DNA of 24,315 nt from an uncultured Dorea sp. GTDB taxonomy: Bacteria > Bacillota_A > Clostridia > Lachnospirales > Lachnospiraceae. The notes beneath the pieces are model-generated. The model was not told the origin of the DNA and did not search any database. It saw nothing but the letters and a program-made list of their open reading frames with translations. Of the stretch, positions 1 through 7,788 are shown piece by piece. The stretch is from assembly GCA_910579015.1 (NCBI GenBank), contig CAJTRO010000023.1, positions 32,256 through 56,570 of the forward strand. Direction: 5' to 3'. The translations under genes were made by a program, and so were the position numbers. The stretch's first letter is position 1. Each line of letters opens with the position of its first letter.

Positions 1-9
1 ATAGAGAAT

Positions 10-69
10 TTTCTGAAATTTCAGAAAGGAATTGATTTCAGTGGAAGGATTGTTTATAATGATTTCAGT
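10..69. promoter_or_regulatory. Palindrome plus repeated ATTTCAG sites around the promoter
   Basis: Positions 10-27 form a perfect 18-bp palindrome, TTTCTGAAATTTCAGAAA. Its half-site ATTTCAG (18-24) recurs at 35-41 and 62-68, and the last two copies sit in a longer direct repeat, TGATTTCAGT, at 33-42 and 60-69. The copies fall upstream of the -35, over the -35/spacer, and just downstream of the -10, where a regulator could act. No regulator is identified; the operator role is inference. Confidence 0.35.
32..60 (+). promoter_or_regulatory. Sigma-A-type promoter of the phosphorelay operon
   Basis: TTGATT at 32-37 and a perfect TATAAT at 55-60 are separated by 17 bp, giving a predicted start near 67 and a short leader before the kinase ATG at 92. 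The ribosome binding site is the AGGAG in the stretch just before the ATG. No other good promoter is seen before the three genes that follow, so it probably drives all of them. Confidence 0.65.
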
Positions 70-91
70 ATAGTTTTAGGAGAGGTAAAGC

Positions 92-2635
92 ATGTTTAAG
101 AAAACAAAGGAATTTTTGTTTGCCAGTGTCAGTTGTCTGGTAATATTGTGTGTTGTTATTTTTCTCTGGATAGGTTCTACTATGAGCGGGAAGAGCCTTA
201 AAGCAATCAATGAGATTGGCAAGCTTTATATGTCGGAGATGAGCAAGCAGCTGCAACAGAAGTTTGACGCGATCATATCATTGCAGATTTCACAGCTCGA
301 AGGAGTGGTCAAGCGTACCCCTCCGGAAACTGTTTCATATGGGGAGGATATGCTTGAAGATCTGGCGCTGAGTGCGGAAGTCAGGCAGTTTGTCCATCTG
401 GGGCTGTACCGGAAGGACGGTACGGGGGAGACTGTGTTTGGCGAGCCGGTCGATTTCACGAATGAAGAAGAATTTAAGAATACGATTGCGGATAATGAAA
501 AGTCGATCACAAGCGGATTCAGTGCAGGCGGGGAGAAGCTGCTTCTGATTGTGGTTGACGCGGACTATCCGATGGCGGACGGATTAAGCAGTGACGTGGT
601 TGTGGCCGGTATTACTATGGAATATCTTGAGGATGCGCTTGTCCTTGAAGAGGATAATTCGATGGTTTATTCACATATCATACGTGATGACGGAGAGTTT
701 GTCGTCAGATCCGGAGATGCGTTCAGAGATAATTATTTCAAGCGTATTGAAGAGGTTATTTCCCGGGAGGAAGAAAAGAATCCGGAGGATTATCTTGAGG
801 AGCTTAAGAGTGCTATGGCAGACGGAAAGGACTATTCCGCTCTGTTGATGGACACGGAGGGGGTGCACCAGCATCTTTATTGTGCTTCTCTTTCCGAGTC
901 TTCCTGGTATCTGGTATCTGTTATGCCGTATGGAGTGCTTGACGATGCGATCATTAATCTGAACGGCCAGCGTCAGACGACGATACTGGTGGCCTGCGGG
1001 ATCATCCTGCTTGCAGTGGGGATCATATTCGTGTTGTATTACCGTCTGACACAGCAGCAGCTCAGAGAACTGGAGCGGGCAGAGAAGGCCGCGTTTAGGG
1101 CGAATCAGGCAAAGAGTGAGTTCCTGTCCAGCATGAGCCATGATATCCGGACGCCTATGAACGGTATCGTGGGCATGACGGCCATAGCGATAGCCAATGC
1201 AGGGGATCCGGCGAGGGTGCAGGACTGCCTTAAGAAGATCAGCCTGTCGAGCCGGCATCTTTTGGGACTGATCAACGACGTACTGGATATGTCCAAGATA
1301 GAGAGCGGCAAGCTGTCTCTGAATATGGATATGGTGTCGTTAAGAGAAGCGATGGAGAGCCTGGTGAATATCGTTCAGCCGCAGATCAGGGAGAGGAATC
1401 AGCATTTTGATATCTTTATCCGTGATATACAGGCGGAGGAGGTATACTGCGACAGCGTGCGTCTGAACCAGATCCTGATCAATCTGCTGTCGAACGCGAT
1501 GAAGTTCACGCCTTCGGAAGGAAGGATCAATGTATATCTGTCACAGGAAGAGTCGCCGCTCGGGGATTCTTACGTGCGGTGTCATTTCCGGGTGAAGGAT
1601 AACGGGATCGGGATGTCGGAAGAGTTCCAGAAGCGGATATTCGAGACTTTCTCACGGGAGGATACGAAGGTCCAGAAGATAGAAGGGACAGGCCTTGGCA
1701 TGTCAATCACGAAGGTCATCGTGGATATGATGGGCGGAACGATCGAAGTAGAGAGCAAGCAGGGCGTGGGCAGTGAGTTCCATGTGACCGTGGATCTTGA
1801 GAAGGTGTCGGTCAAGGCGATGGACATGGTGCTTCCGCCGTGGAGGCTTCTGGTGGTGGATAATAACGAGGATCTGTGCCAAAGCGCGGCCGCGGCTCTT
1901 AAGGAGATCGGGATAGACGCCGAGTGGACGCTGGACGGAAGAACGGCGGTACAGATGGTCGAGGAGCATTTCCGGAAGAATATGCCGTATGAAGTCGTAC
2001 TGTTAGACTGGAAGATGCCGGGGATGAACGGTCTGGAGACAACCAGGAAGATCAGGGAGATCGTGGGAGAGGATCTGCCGATCCTGATCATATCTGCCTA
2101 TGACTGGAGCGATATAGAGGACGAGGCGCGTGCGGCAGGGGCGCAGGGATTCATATCCAAGCCGCTCTTTAAGTCGAATCTGTATATGGGGCTGAGCCGT
2201 TTTATGGAAGGCGAGGCATATGAAGAGGAGGAGAGGAAGGGCGAGGTACAGAGCTTTGAAGGGCTTAAGATCCTGCTGGCTGAGGATAACGAGCTGAACT
2301 GGGAGATCGCGGAAGACATTCTCACGGACGTGGGCTTTGAAGTCGAATGGGCGGAGAACGGACAGCTCTGTGTTGAGAAGTTCAAAGAGTCTGAGCCTGG
2401 TTTCTATGATGTAATCCTGATGGATATCAGGATGCCTGTCATGAATGGTTACGAGGCGACGACGGCGATCCGTGCGCTTGACCGTCCTGACGCGGACCTG
2501 CCGATCATAGCCATGACGGCGGATGCGTTCTCGGAAGATATCCAGCATTGCATGGAATGCGGCATGAACGAGCATGTGGCGAAGCCGATCGACATCCAGA
2601 AGCTTATGAAGCTTCTGAAAAGTTATCTGGGATAA
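92..2635 (+). CDS. Membrane hybrid sensor histidine kinase with two receiver domains
   Basis: An 847-residue sensor kinase. Transmembrane helices at about 8-30 and 296-318 enclose an extracellular sensor of about 265 residues, probably Cache-like (inferred from layout). The cytoplasmic part has HisKA with the phosphorylatable His350 in SHDIRTPMNG, then HATPase_c with the N box (N464, N468), DNGIGM at 503-508 and GTGLG at 532-536. Two receiver domains follow: REC1 with Asp639 and Lys680, and REC2 with Asp778 and Lys831. REC1 has VDNN where an acidic pair is usual, so it may be weaker. There is no C-terminal Hpt domain; a separate Hpt gene two positions downstream supplies that step. The ligand cannot be read from the sequence. 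Confidence 0.93.
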   Translation: MFKKTKEFLFASVSCLVILCVVIFLWIGSTMSGKSLKAINEIGKLYMSEMSKQLQQKFDAIISLQISQLEGVVKRTPPETVSYGEDMLEDLALSAEVRQFVHLGLYRKDGTGETVFGEPVDFTNEEEFKNTIADNEKSITSGFSAGGEKLLLIVVDADYPMADGLSSDVVVAGITMEYLEDALVLEEDNSMVYSHIIRDDGEFVVRSGDAFRDNYFKRIEEVISREEEKNPEDYLEELKSAMADGKDYSALLMDTEGVHQHLYCASLSESSWYLVSVMPYGVLDDAIINLNGQRQTTILVACGIILLAVGIIFVLYYRLTQQQLRELERAEKAAFRANQAKSEFLSSMSHDIRTPMNGIVGMTAIAIANAGDPARVQDCLKKISLSSRHLLGLINDVLDMSKIESGKLSLNMDMVSLREAMESLVNIVQPQIRERNQHFDIFIRDIQAEEVYCDSVRLNQILINLLSNAMKFTPSEGRINVYLSQEESPLGDSYVRCHFRVKDNGIGMSEEFQKRIFETFSREDTKVQKIEGTGLGMSITKVIVDMMGGTIEVESKQGVGSEFHVTVDLEKVSVKAMDMVLPPWRLLVVDNNEDLCQSAAAALKEIGIDAEWTLDGRTAVQMVEEHFRKNMPYEVVLLDWKMPGMNGLETTRKIREIVGEDLPILIISAYDWSDIEDEARAAGAQGFISKPLFKSNLYMGLSRFMEGEAYEEEERKGEVQSFEGLKILLAEDNELNWEIAEDILTDVGFEVEWAENGQLCVEKFKESEPGFYDVILMDIRMPVMNGYEATTAIRALDRPDADLPIIAMTADAFSEDIQHCMECGMNEHVAKPIDIQKLMKLLKSYLG

Positions 2636-2689
2636 CCGGGTAAAAGAGGAATGACAGTAATTAAAAATAGGTTTTAGGAAGAAAAGTAG

Positions 2690-4741
2690 ATGGGCAATAA
2701 TAATATTTTTGAAAAGAAGAAGATTCTGATTGTTGATGATTCAGAGATCAATCGTTCTCTGCTGTCAGATATGCTTTCTGACGAATATGATATTCTGGAG
2801 GCGGAGCATGGAATGGAAGCGTCTGCAATCCTGCATGACAAGGAGCAGGAGATATCGCTGATGCTGCTTGATATCATGATGCCTGTGATGGATGGATTCG
2901 AGACACTGGAGGTAATGAACAAGAATGGCTGGATCAAGGATATCCCGGTCATCATGATTTCTGCGGAGACGGTGCCTGCTTATGTGGACCGGGCTTATGA
3001 CCTGGGAGTGCAGGATTATATCAGCAGACCGTTCGACGAGCGTACCGTGCGCAGAAGGGTTGTCAATACGATCATCCTGTTTACCAAGCAGAAGGAACTG
3101 TCGCATATGGTGACGAACCAGATCATGGAGAAGGAGAATGACAACAAGCTCATGATCGAGATTCTCTCCAATATCGTAGAGTTCCGTAACGGTGAGAGCG
3201 GACTGCATGTACTGCATATCCGTGTGCTGACGGAGCTGATCTTAAAGTGGCTGATCAAGAAGGATAAGTACGGGATCTCGCTGGACGACGTATATCTGAT
3301 CTGCAACGCTTCGGCGCTCCATGATATCGGCAAGATCTCCATACCGTCAGAGATCCTGAATAAGCCGGGACGCCTGACGGATGAGGAATACGAGATTATG
3401 AAGGGACATGCGTCAGAAGGCGCCAGACTTCTGAGCGATATTCCGATGCGTGAGAATGAGCCTCTGATCAGACTTGGATTCCAGATCTGCCGGTGGCATC
3501 ATGAACGGTTTGACGGACGAGGATATCCGGACGGGCTGGTGGGAGATGAGATTCCGATCGCCGCCCAGGTGGTGGCGCTGGCGGACGTGTACGATGCGTT
3601 GACGAGCAAGCGCGTATATAAGGCGGCTTTTTCCCATGAGAAGGCGGTCAATATGATCCTGAACGGAGAGTGCGGAGTCTTCAATCCGGTCCTGATGGAG
3701 TGTCTTAAGGAGATATCGGATGAGTTAAGAGACGAGATGAGGCTGCGCTCTGAGGGACAGAACCTTCAGGAGGAGACACTGGACGTCGTAGAGCAGATGA
3801 TGGAGAAGGGTGAGCTGGATGTCTCAGACAGGACGCTCAAGCTTCTGGAGCATGAACGTGTAAAGTATCAGTTCTATGCGGAGCTGTCTCAGGAGATTCA
3901 GTTCGAATATACGGTTACTCCGGAGATGTTGATCCTGTCGGAATGGGGGGCAAGATATCTGAATATACCTGAGACTATCCTGAATCCGAAGAAGGATGCC
4001 TTTGGCACGACCATATTCTCAAGAAATGATTTCGAAGACCTGCTGAACAGGCTTGAGAAGACGTCGCCTCAGGAGCCTATGGTCGAGCAGAATTACCTGC
4101 TGAATATCAACGGGCAGGAGAGGTGGAGCAAGGTAATCGCACGTTCCATGTGGGAGAGCTGGGAGCCGCCGGAGTATGCGGGCGCGATCGGTAAGATCGT
4201 GGATATCCATGATGAATTGCAGAAGATGAACCATCTTGAGGTGATGGCGTCGCATGACTCACTGACAGGCCTTCTGAACCATAAGGCAGCCAAATCACAG
4301 ATCATAGAGCGTCTCGCAGGGGATGATGAGAAGAAGTTCATCCTTCTTGTGTTCGATCTGGATCATTTTAAGCAGGCGAATGATACATATGGACATCTGT
4401 TTGGTGATGAGGTCCTTAAGTTTGTATCTGAGCGGCTTAAGAAGAACACGAGAAACGTGGATATCGTTGCCCGGATGGGAGGCGATGAGTTCCTTCTTTT
4501 CATGCCGTATAAGGACGGCACGGAGCCGTTGGTGAAGCGTATCTTTAATCTGTTGTGTACACAGTATAAGGAATTTACGATCGGCGTCAGTATGGGCGTC
4601 GCGTGTGCGAAGGACTGCAATGGAGATTATGATACATTGTTCCATATGGCTGACGAAGCTCTGTATGAGGTGAAGCGTAACGGCAGGAATAACTACTGCT
4701 TTTATAATAAGACAAAGATGAGTATAGGAGGAAATGAGTAA
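2690..4741 (+). CDS. Response regulator with REC, HD-GYP and GGDEF domains (c-di-GMP turnover)
   Basis: A 683-residue protein starting 54 bp after the kinase stop. The N-terminal receiver (about 10-125) has the acidic pair D16/D17 and phospho-acceptor D61, but the usual KPF is SRPF (Arg for Lys). The HD-GYP phosphodiesterase domain (about 155-345) has HDIGK at 211-215, HH at 270-271 and GRGYP around 276-280, so its metal-binding motifs look intact. A weakly PAS-like region spans about 400-515. The GGDEF diguanylate cyclase domain (about 520-675) has intact GGDEF at 597-601, with an RxxD inhibitory site (R588-D591) five residues upstream. It therefore has motifs both to make and to break c-di-GMP; which activity dominates cannot be told from sequence. 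Confidence 0.93.
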   Translation: MGNNNIFEKKKILIVDDSEINRSLLSDMLSDEYDILEAEHGMEASAILHDKEQEISLMLLDIMMPVMDGFETLEVMNKNGWIKDIPVIMISAETVPAYVDRAYDLGVQDYISRPFDERTVRRRVVNTIILFTKQKELSHMVTNQIMEKENDNKLMIEILSNIVEFRNGESGLHVLHIRVLTELILKWLIKKDKYGISLDDVYLICNASALHDIGKISIPSEILNKPGRLTDEEYEIMKGHASEGARLLSDIPMRENEPLIRLGFQICRWHHERFDGRGYPDGLVGDEIPIAAQVVALADVYDALTSKRVYKAAFSHEKAVNMILNGECGVFNPVLMECLKEISDELRDEMRLRSEGQNLQEETLDVVEQMMEKGELDVSDRTLKLLEHERVKYQFYAELSQEIQFEYTVTPEMLILSEWGARYLNIPETILNPKKDAFGTTIFSRNDFEDLLNRLEKTSPQEPMVEQNYLLNINGQERWSKVIARSMWESWEPPEYAGAIGKIVDIHDELQKMNHLEVMASHDSLTGLLNHKAAKSQIIERLAGDDEKKFILLVFDLDHFKQANDTYGHLFGDEVLKFVSERLKKNTRNVDIVARMGGDEFLLFMPYKDGTEPLVKRIFNLLCTQYKEFTIGVSMGVACAKDCNGDYDTLFHMADEALYEVKRNGRNNYCFYNKTKMSIGGNE

Positions 4742-5094
4742 TGACTGTAAAGGAATGCTATGAAGCAATGGGCGCAGATTATGACGACGTGATGGGAAGG
4801 CTTCGTAAGGATGAGAGGGTACAGAAATTCCTGCTTAAGATGCTGGACGACAAGAGCTATGCTCTGCTGACCGACTCTGTTGAGGCAGGGAATATGAGCG
4901 AAGCGTTCAGGGCGGCGCATACGATCAAGGGTGTATGTCAGAATCTGTCTATCACGCCTCTTTATAAGTCTGCTTCTGAGCTGGCTGAGCTCCTTAGAAA
5001 TGCAGATGCGTATTCTGAGGATATGGAGCCGATGATCGAGGAAGTAAAGAAGGATTATACACATATGATAGAATGCATCAGACAGCTTGCATAG
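4741..5094 (+). CDS. Free-standing histidine phosphotransfer (Hpt) protein
   Basis: A 117-residue, largely helical protein with the Hpt signature HTIKG at 60-64; His60 is the expected phosphate carrier. Its ATG shares one base with the stop codon of the previous gene (TAATG), and the AGGAGG just upstream lies inside that gene, which points to translational coupling and matched amounts. By family knowledge, an Hpt protein moves phosphate from a hybrid kinase receiver to a response regulator receiver, and both partners lie immediately upstream. Confidence 0.9.
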   Translation: MTVKECYEAMGADYDDVMGRLRKDERVQKFLLKMLDDKSYALLTDSVEAGNMSEAFRAAHTIKGVCQNLSITPLYKSASELAELLRNADAYSEDMEPMIEEVKKDYTHMIECIRQLA

Positions 5095-5114
5095 GCCGAT
5101 AGAGAAGCTTAGAC

Positions 5115-5158
5115 GGGGCTGCTGCGGGATAACTGTTATTTCGCGGCAGCTCCTTTTT
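5115..5158 (+). terminator. Intrinsic terminator of the phosphorelay operon
   Basis: A 12-bp stem (5115-5126 with 5142-5153, all paired if two G-U pairs are allowed) is followed by TTTTT at 5154-5158, 20 bp after the Hpt stop codon. The loop is itself self-complementary (ATAAC/GTTAT). Its sequence resembles the long palindrome after gdhA. From here to 5363 I see no gene: the DNA is AT-rich, with a short GGCC-TTTT-GGCC dyad near 5180 but no recognisable riboswitch. Confidence 0.8.
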
Positions 5159-5363
5159 CGATTCCGGAAGATTGGTGCCGGCCTTTTGGCCAGATGAAAA
5201 AAACAGGGGATTCATATTTTGACGGCTCCAAGAATGAAACTTAGAGCGTGCTCTGTTGCAAGAATGGCCGGCTGTAATCCCGAAAAATACACAATCTTCG
5301 GATATAAAATGAAGGAATTTAATAGTAAAATTGCAAAAAATATAAAAAAGTAAGAAAAAAGAC

Positions 5364-5392
5364 TTGTGTTCCATGAAAAAATCCATTAAAAT
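5364..5392 (+). promoter_or_regulatory. Promoter of gdhA
   Basis: TTGTGT at 5364-5369 and TAAAAT at 5387-5392 with a 17-bp spacer. The -10 matches consensus in five of six positions, the -35 only in three. The predicted start is near 5399, giving a leader of about 30 nt that contains the AGGAGG at 5416-5421. Confidence 0.55.
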
Positions 5393-5429
5393 ATGGGAAA
5401 CAGAGTAAAGATTTTAGGAGGTAAAGATT

Positions 5430-6764
5430 ATGTCATATGTTGATGAAGTCCTTGAGAGAGTAGTTGCGAAGAATCCTGCTGAACCGGAGTTCCATCAGGC
5501 AGTTAAGGAAGTGCTGGAATCATTAAGGGTTGTGATCGAAGCGAATGAAGAGAAGTTCAGGAAGGACGCTCTGCTTGAAAGACTGGTAGAGCCGGAGAGA
5601 CAGTTTAAGTTCCGTGTACCGTGGGTAGACGACAAGGGACAGGTTCAGGTGAATACAGGCTACCGCGTGCAGTTCAACAGTGCGATCGGTCCATATAAGG
5701 GAGGCTTACGGCTTCATCCATCTGTGAATCTTGGGATCATCAAGTTCCTTGGTTTTGAGCAGATTTTTAAGAACTCACTGACAGGTCTTCCGATCGGAGG
5801 AGGAAAAGGCGGTTCCGATTTTGATCCGAAGGGCAAGTCAGACAGAGAAGTTATGGCATTCTGCCAGAGCTTTATGACAGAACTCTGCAAATATATCGGC
5901 GCCGATACAGATGTTCCGGCCGGTGATATCGGAACAGGCGCAAGAGAGATCGGATATATGTTCGGTCAGTATAAGAGGATCCGCGGATTGTATGAGGGCG
6001 TGCTTACCGGTAAGGGACTGAGCTATGGCGGTTCGCTTGCGAGAACAGAAGCCACAGGTTACGGACTTCTGTATCTGACGGAAGAGCTTTTGAAGATCAA
6101 CGGCAAGGAGCTTAGCGGCAAGACGGTTGCCGTATCCGGTTCCGGTAACGTGGCGATCTATGCAACGGAGAAGGCAGAAGCGCTGGGCGCTAAGGTCGTG
6201 ACAGCCAGTGATTCGACAGGATGGGTATATGATCCGGACGGGATTGATGTGGCCGCCCTTAAGGAGATCAAGGAAGTAAACCGTGCAAGACTTACGGAAT
6301 ATAAGAAGTACCGTCCGAATTCCGAGTACCACGAGGGACGCGGCGTATGGTCCGTGAAGGTCGATATCGCTCTTCCATGTGCAACTCAGAATGAGCTCCA
6401 TATAGAAGATGCGAAGATGCTGGTTGAGAACGGATGCTTCCTGGTTGCAGAGGGCGCGAATATGCCGACTACCATGGAAGCAACTGAGTACTTACAGGAG
6501 CATGGCGTATTGTTTGCACCGGGTAAGGCGGCCAATGCCGGCGGAGTTGCGACATCAGCGCTTGAGATGTCCCAGAACAGCGAGCGTCTGAGCTGGTCAT
6601 TCGAGGAAGTAGATGCGAAGCTTAAGGGGATCATGGTTAATATCTGCCATAACATGGATGACGCGGCTAAGCGTTACAACGCAGAAGGCAACTATGTTAT
6701 CGGAGCAAATATTGCAGGATTTGAGAAGGTTGTAGAGGCGATGACCGCCCAGGGAATTGTATAG
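5430..6764 (+). CDS. gdhA: Glutamate dehydrogenase, probably NADP-specific
   Basis: A 444-residue enzyme, the usual length for the hexameric bacterial GDH that reversibly aminates 2-oxoglutarate with ammonia. The N-terminal catalytic domain has PYKGGLRLHP (K90), the active-site lysine K126 in PIGGGKGGSDFDPKGKS, and D166 in PAGDIGTG. The nucleotide-binding domain shows VSGSGNVAIYA. NADP preference is inferred from family resemblance. It has its own promoter and a strong AGGAGG ribosome binding site nine bases before the ATG, and it is followed by a long palindrome that may end transcription, so it is probably a single-gene unit linking ammonia and carbon metabolism. Confidence 0.95.
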   Translation: MSYVDEVLERVVAKNPAEPEFHQAVKEVLESLRVVIEANEEKFRKDALLERLVEPERQFKFRVPWVDDKGQVQVNTGYRVQFNSAIGPYKGGLRLHPSVNLGIIKFLGFEQIFKNSLTGLPIGGGKGGSDFDPKGKSDREVMAFCQSFMTELCKYIGADTDVPAGDIGTGAREIGYMFGQYKRIRGLYEGVLTGKGLSYGGSLARTEATGYGLLYLTEELLKINGKELSGKTVAVSGSGNVAIYATEKAEALGAKVVTASDSTGWVYDPDGIDVAALKEIKEVNRARLTEYKKYRPNSEYHEGRGVWSVKVDIALPCATQNELHIEDAKMLVENGCFLVAEGANMPTTMEATEYLQEHGVLFAPGKAANAGGVATSALEMSQNSERLSWSFEEVDAKLKGIMVNICHNMDDAAKRYNAEGNYVIGANIAGFEKVVEAMTAQGIV

Positions 6765-6784
6765 AAGACATGATTTTATAAGAT

Positions 6785-6890
6785 CGGGGTTGTTGTGAAA
6801 TACAGTTTATACGCCATATATGGATAATATTATTACAAATAACATTCCGTATATGACGTATAACAGTTATTTTGCAACAGCCCCGGTTTT
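6785..6890. repeat. Long imperfect palindrome after gdhA (MITE-like or terminator)
   Basis: About 100 bp fold back on themselves. The outer arms CGGGGTTGTTG (from 6785) and CAACAGCCCCG (to 6885) pair with G-U tolerance, and pairing continues inwards through GAAATA/TATTTT and TATACGCCATATATGG/CCGTATATGACGTATA, to a small AT-rich loop near 6830-6838. TTTT follows at 6887-6890, so it can also serve as the gdhA terminator. The length and continuous pairing exceed an ordinary terminator and suggest a small non-coding mobile palindrome. No clean flanking duplication was found. Confidence 0.6.
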
Positions 6891-6924
6891 GGCTTTTAAG
6901 ATGGGTGATCTGAAGCTTGTAAAC

Positions 6925-6954
6925 AAAAAACGGATGAACCATAATTCATCCGTT
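6925..6954 (-). terminator. Intrinsic terminator of the small coiled-coil gene
   Basis: A perfect 10-bp stem (6929-6938 with 6945-6954) with a 6-nt loop. Read on the minus strand it is followed by a run of T (the A-tract at 6925-6930), about 30 bp after the stop codon of the gene at 6982-7230. Confidence 0.85.
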
Positions 6955-6981
6955 AAGCGCTGGTATCGGAATATGTGAAGA

Positions 6982-7230
6982 TTAATTTGCAAGGAACTGT
7001 TCGATCTCTTCCATGCTCTTTCCGGAGGCTACGAGAAGCTCGGCGGCTTTCTGAACCTCTTCCTGTTTTTTCTGTTTTTCTACCATAGCTTCATAGCGTA
7101 CCTGATCTTTTTTTAACTGCTTAAGATTCGCTTTTTCCTGCTTTAATTCAGAAGATAAATCAGCAATCCTCTCTTCTGATGCCTGAATTAATTCGGGATA
7201 ATTCTTTTCTTCTACTTTTCTTCTCGCCAT
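6982..7230 (-). CDS. Small charged coiled-coil protein, function unknown
   Basis: An 82-residue protein, rich in Lys, Glu and Gln, with a predicted coiled coil over about residues 15-65 and a short helical C terminus (ASGKSMEEIEQFLAN). There is no membrane segment, cysteine or catalytic motif. A GGAGG about nine bases before the ATG and a clean terminator support it as a real gene. It lies 55 bp downstream of pyrI on the same strand, and a possible promoter overlaps the end of pyrI, so it may be transcribed both with and without pyrBI. I do not recognise the family. Confidence 0.75.
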   Translation of the reverse strand: MARRKVEEKNYPELIQASEERIADLSSELKQEKANLKQLKKDQVRYEAMVEKQKKQEEVQKAAELLVASGKSMEEIEQFLAN

Positions 7231-7262
7231 ATTATAGGACCTCCATTAGTATTGTGAAATAT

Positions 7263-7290
7263 ATAATATAAAGATATCATTCATTTACAA
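7263..7290 (-). promoter_or_regulatory. Possible promoter of the small coiled-coil gene
   Basis: On the minus strand TTGTAA (7290-7285) and TATTAT (7268-7263) are 16 bp apart, with a predicted start near 7256, just before the ribosome binding site of the 82-codon gene. The -35 overlaps the last codons of pyrI. Confidence 0.4.
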
Positions 7291-7776
7291 AAGAGTAAAG
7301 TACCAATTAAAAAATAATGCAAAAAAAATGTGATTTAAATTTCCGTGATATTTCTCTTCACAATATTTGCATCGATATACTTCCTTATCGGGATCAGTAA
7401 GAACAAATACATGATCCAATCCCTGTTCGATAGAAGTGATGCATCGTGGGTTTTTGCAGCGGATAATGTTGGTGATCTCCTTCGGGAGATGCAGACATTT
7501 CTTCGCGACAATCTTGGAATCTTTGATGAGATTGATCGTGATATTGTGGTCGATAAATCCCAGCACATCCAGGTCAATAAAATCAATAGGACACTCGATC
7601 TTCATGATATCTTTCTTGCCCATCTTGCTGCTTTTTGCATTCTTTATGATGGCGACACAGCAGTCTAATTTGTCAAGGTGAAGGTACTTGTAGATATCCA
7701 TACTGCGTCCGGCCTGGATGTGATCCAGTACAAAGCCTTCCTCAATGCGTCCGACGTTTAATGTATTTTTTATCAT
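7285..7776 (-). CDS. pyrI: Aspartate carbamoyltransferase regulatory chain
   Basis: A 163-residue PyrI. The N-terminal nucleotide-binding domain begins MIKNTLNVGRIEEGFVLDHI, which fits the allosteric region. The C-terminal zinc domain keeps four cysteines in the pattern C-x4-C ... C-x2-C (CKNPRC ... CKYC), which by family knowledge hold the zinc that bridges to PyrB. The start lies 12 bp after pyrB, with its AGGAGG overlapping the pyrB stop codon region, so the two subunits are co-translated. The last dozen or so residues (hydrophobic, aromatic) extend past the zinc domain and look unusual; they may be an unstructured tail. Confidence 0.93.
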   Translation of the reverse strand: MIKNTLNVGRIEEGFVLDHIQAGRSMDIYKYLHLDKLDCCVAIIKNAKSSKMGKKDIMKIECPIDFIDLDVLGFIDHNITINLIKDSKIVAKKCLHLPKEITNIIRCKNPRCITSIEQGLDHVFVLTDPDKEVYRCKYCEEKYHGNLNHIFFALFFNWYFTLL

Positions 7777-7788
7777 AATGAATCCCTC

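Noticed and set aside
671..1258. Antisense open frames of 150-195 codons under the kinase and other signalling genes
   Set aside because: Composition is typical of complement-strand shadows and no family is recognisable.
5078..5386. Minus-strand open frame between the Hpt gene and gdhA
   Set aside because: It runs through the operon terminator, has low-complexity Phe-rich sequence and no ribosome binding site.
5159..5429. Riboswitch (c-di-GMP or glutamine) before gdhA
   Set aside because: No conserved aptamer core was seen, and the predicted gdhA promoter leaves only about a 30-nt leader.
6774..6902. TTTTATAAGAT / TTTTAAGAT as a duplication flanking the gdhA palindrome
   Set aside because: The copies are not adjacent to the ends of the palindrome and differ by an indel in an AT-rich region.
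7345..7668. Plus-strand open frame antisense to pyrI
   Set aside because: PyrI is complete with its zinc cysteines on the other strand; the plus-strand frame has no ribosome binding site or recognisable motif.
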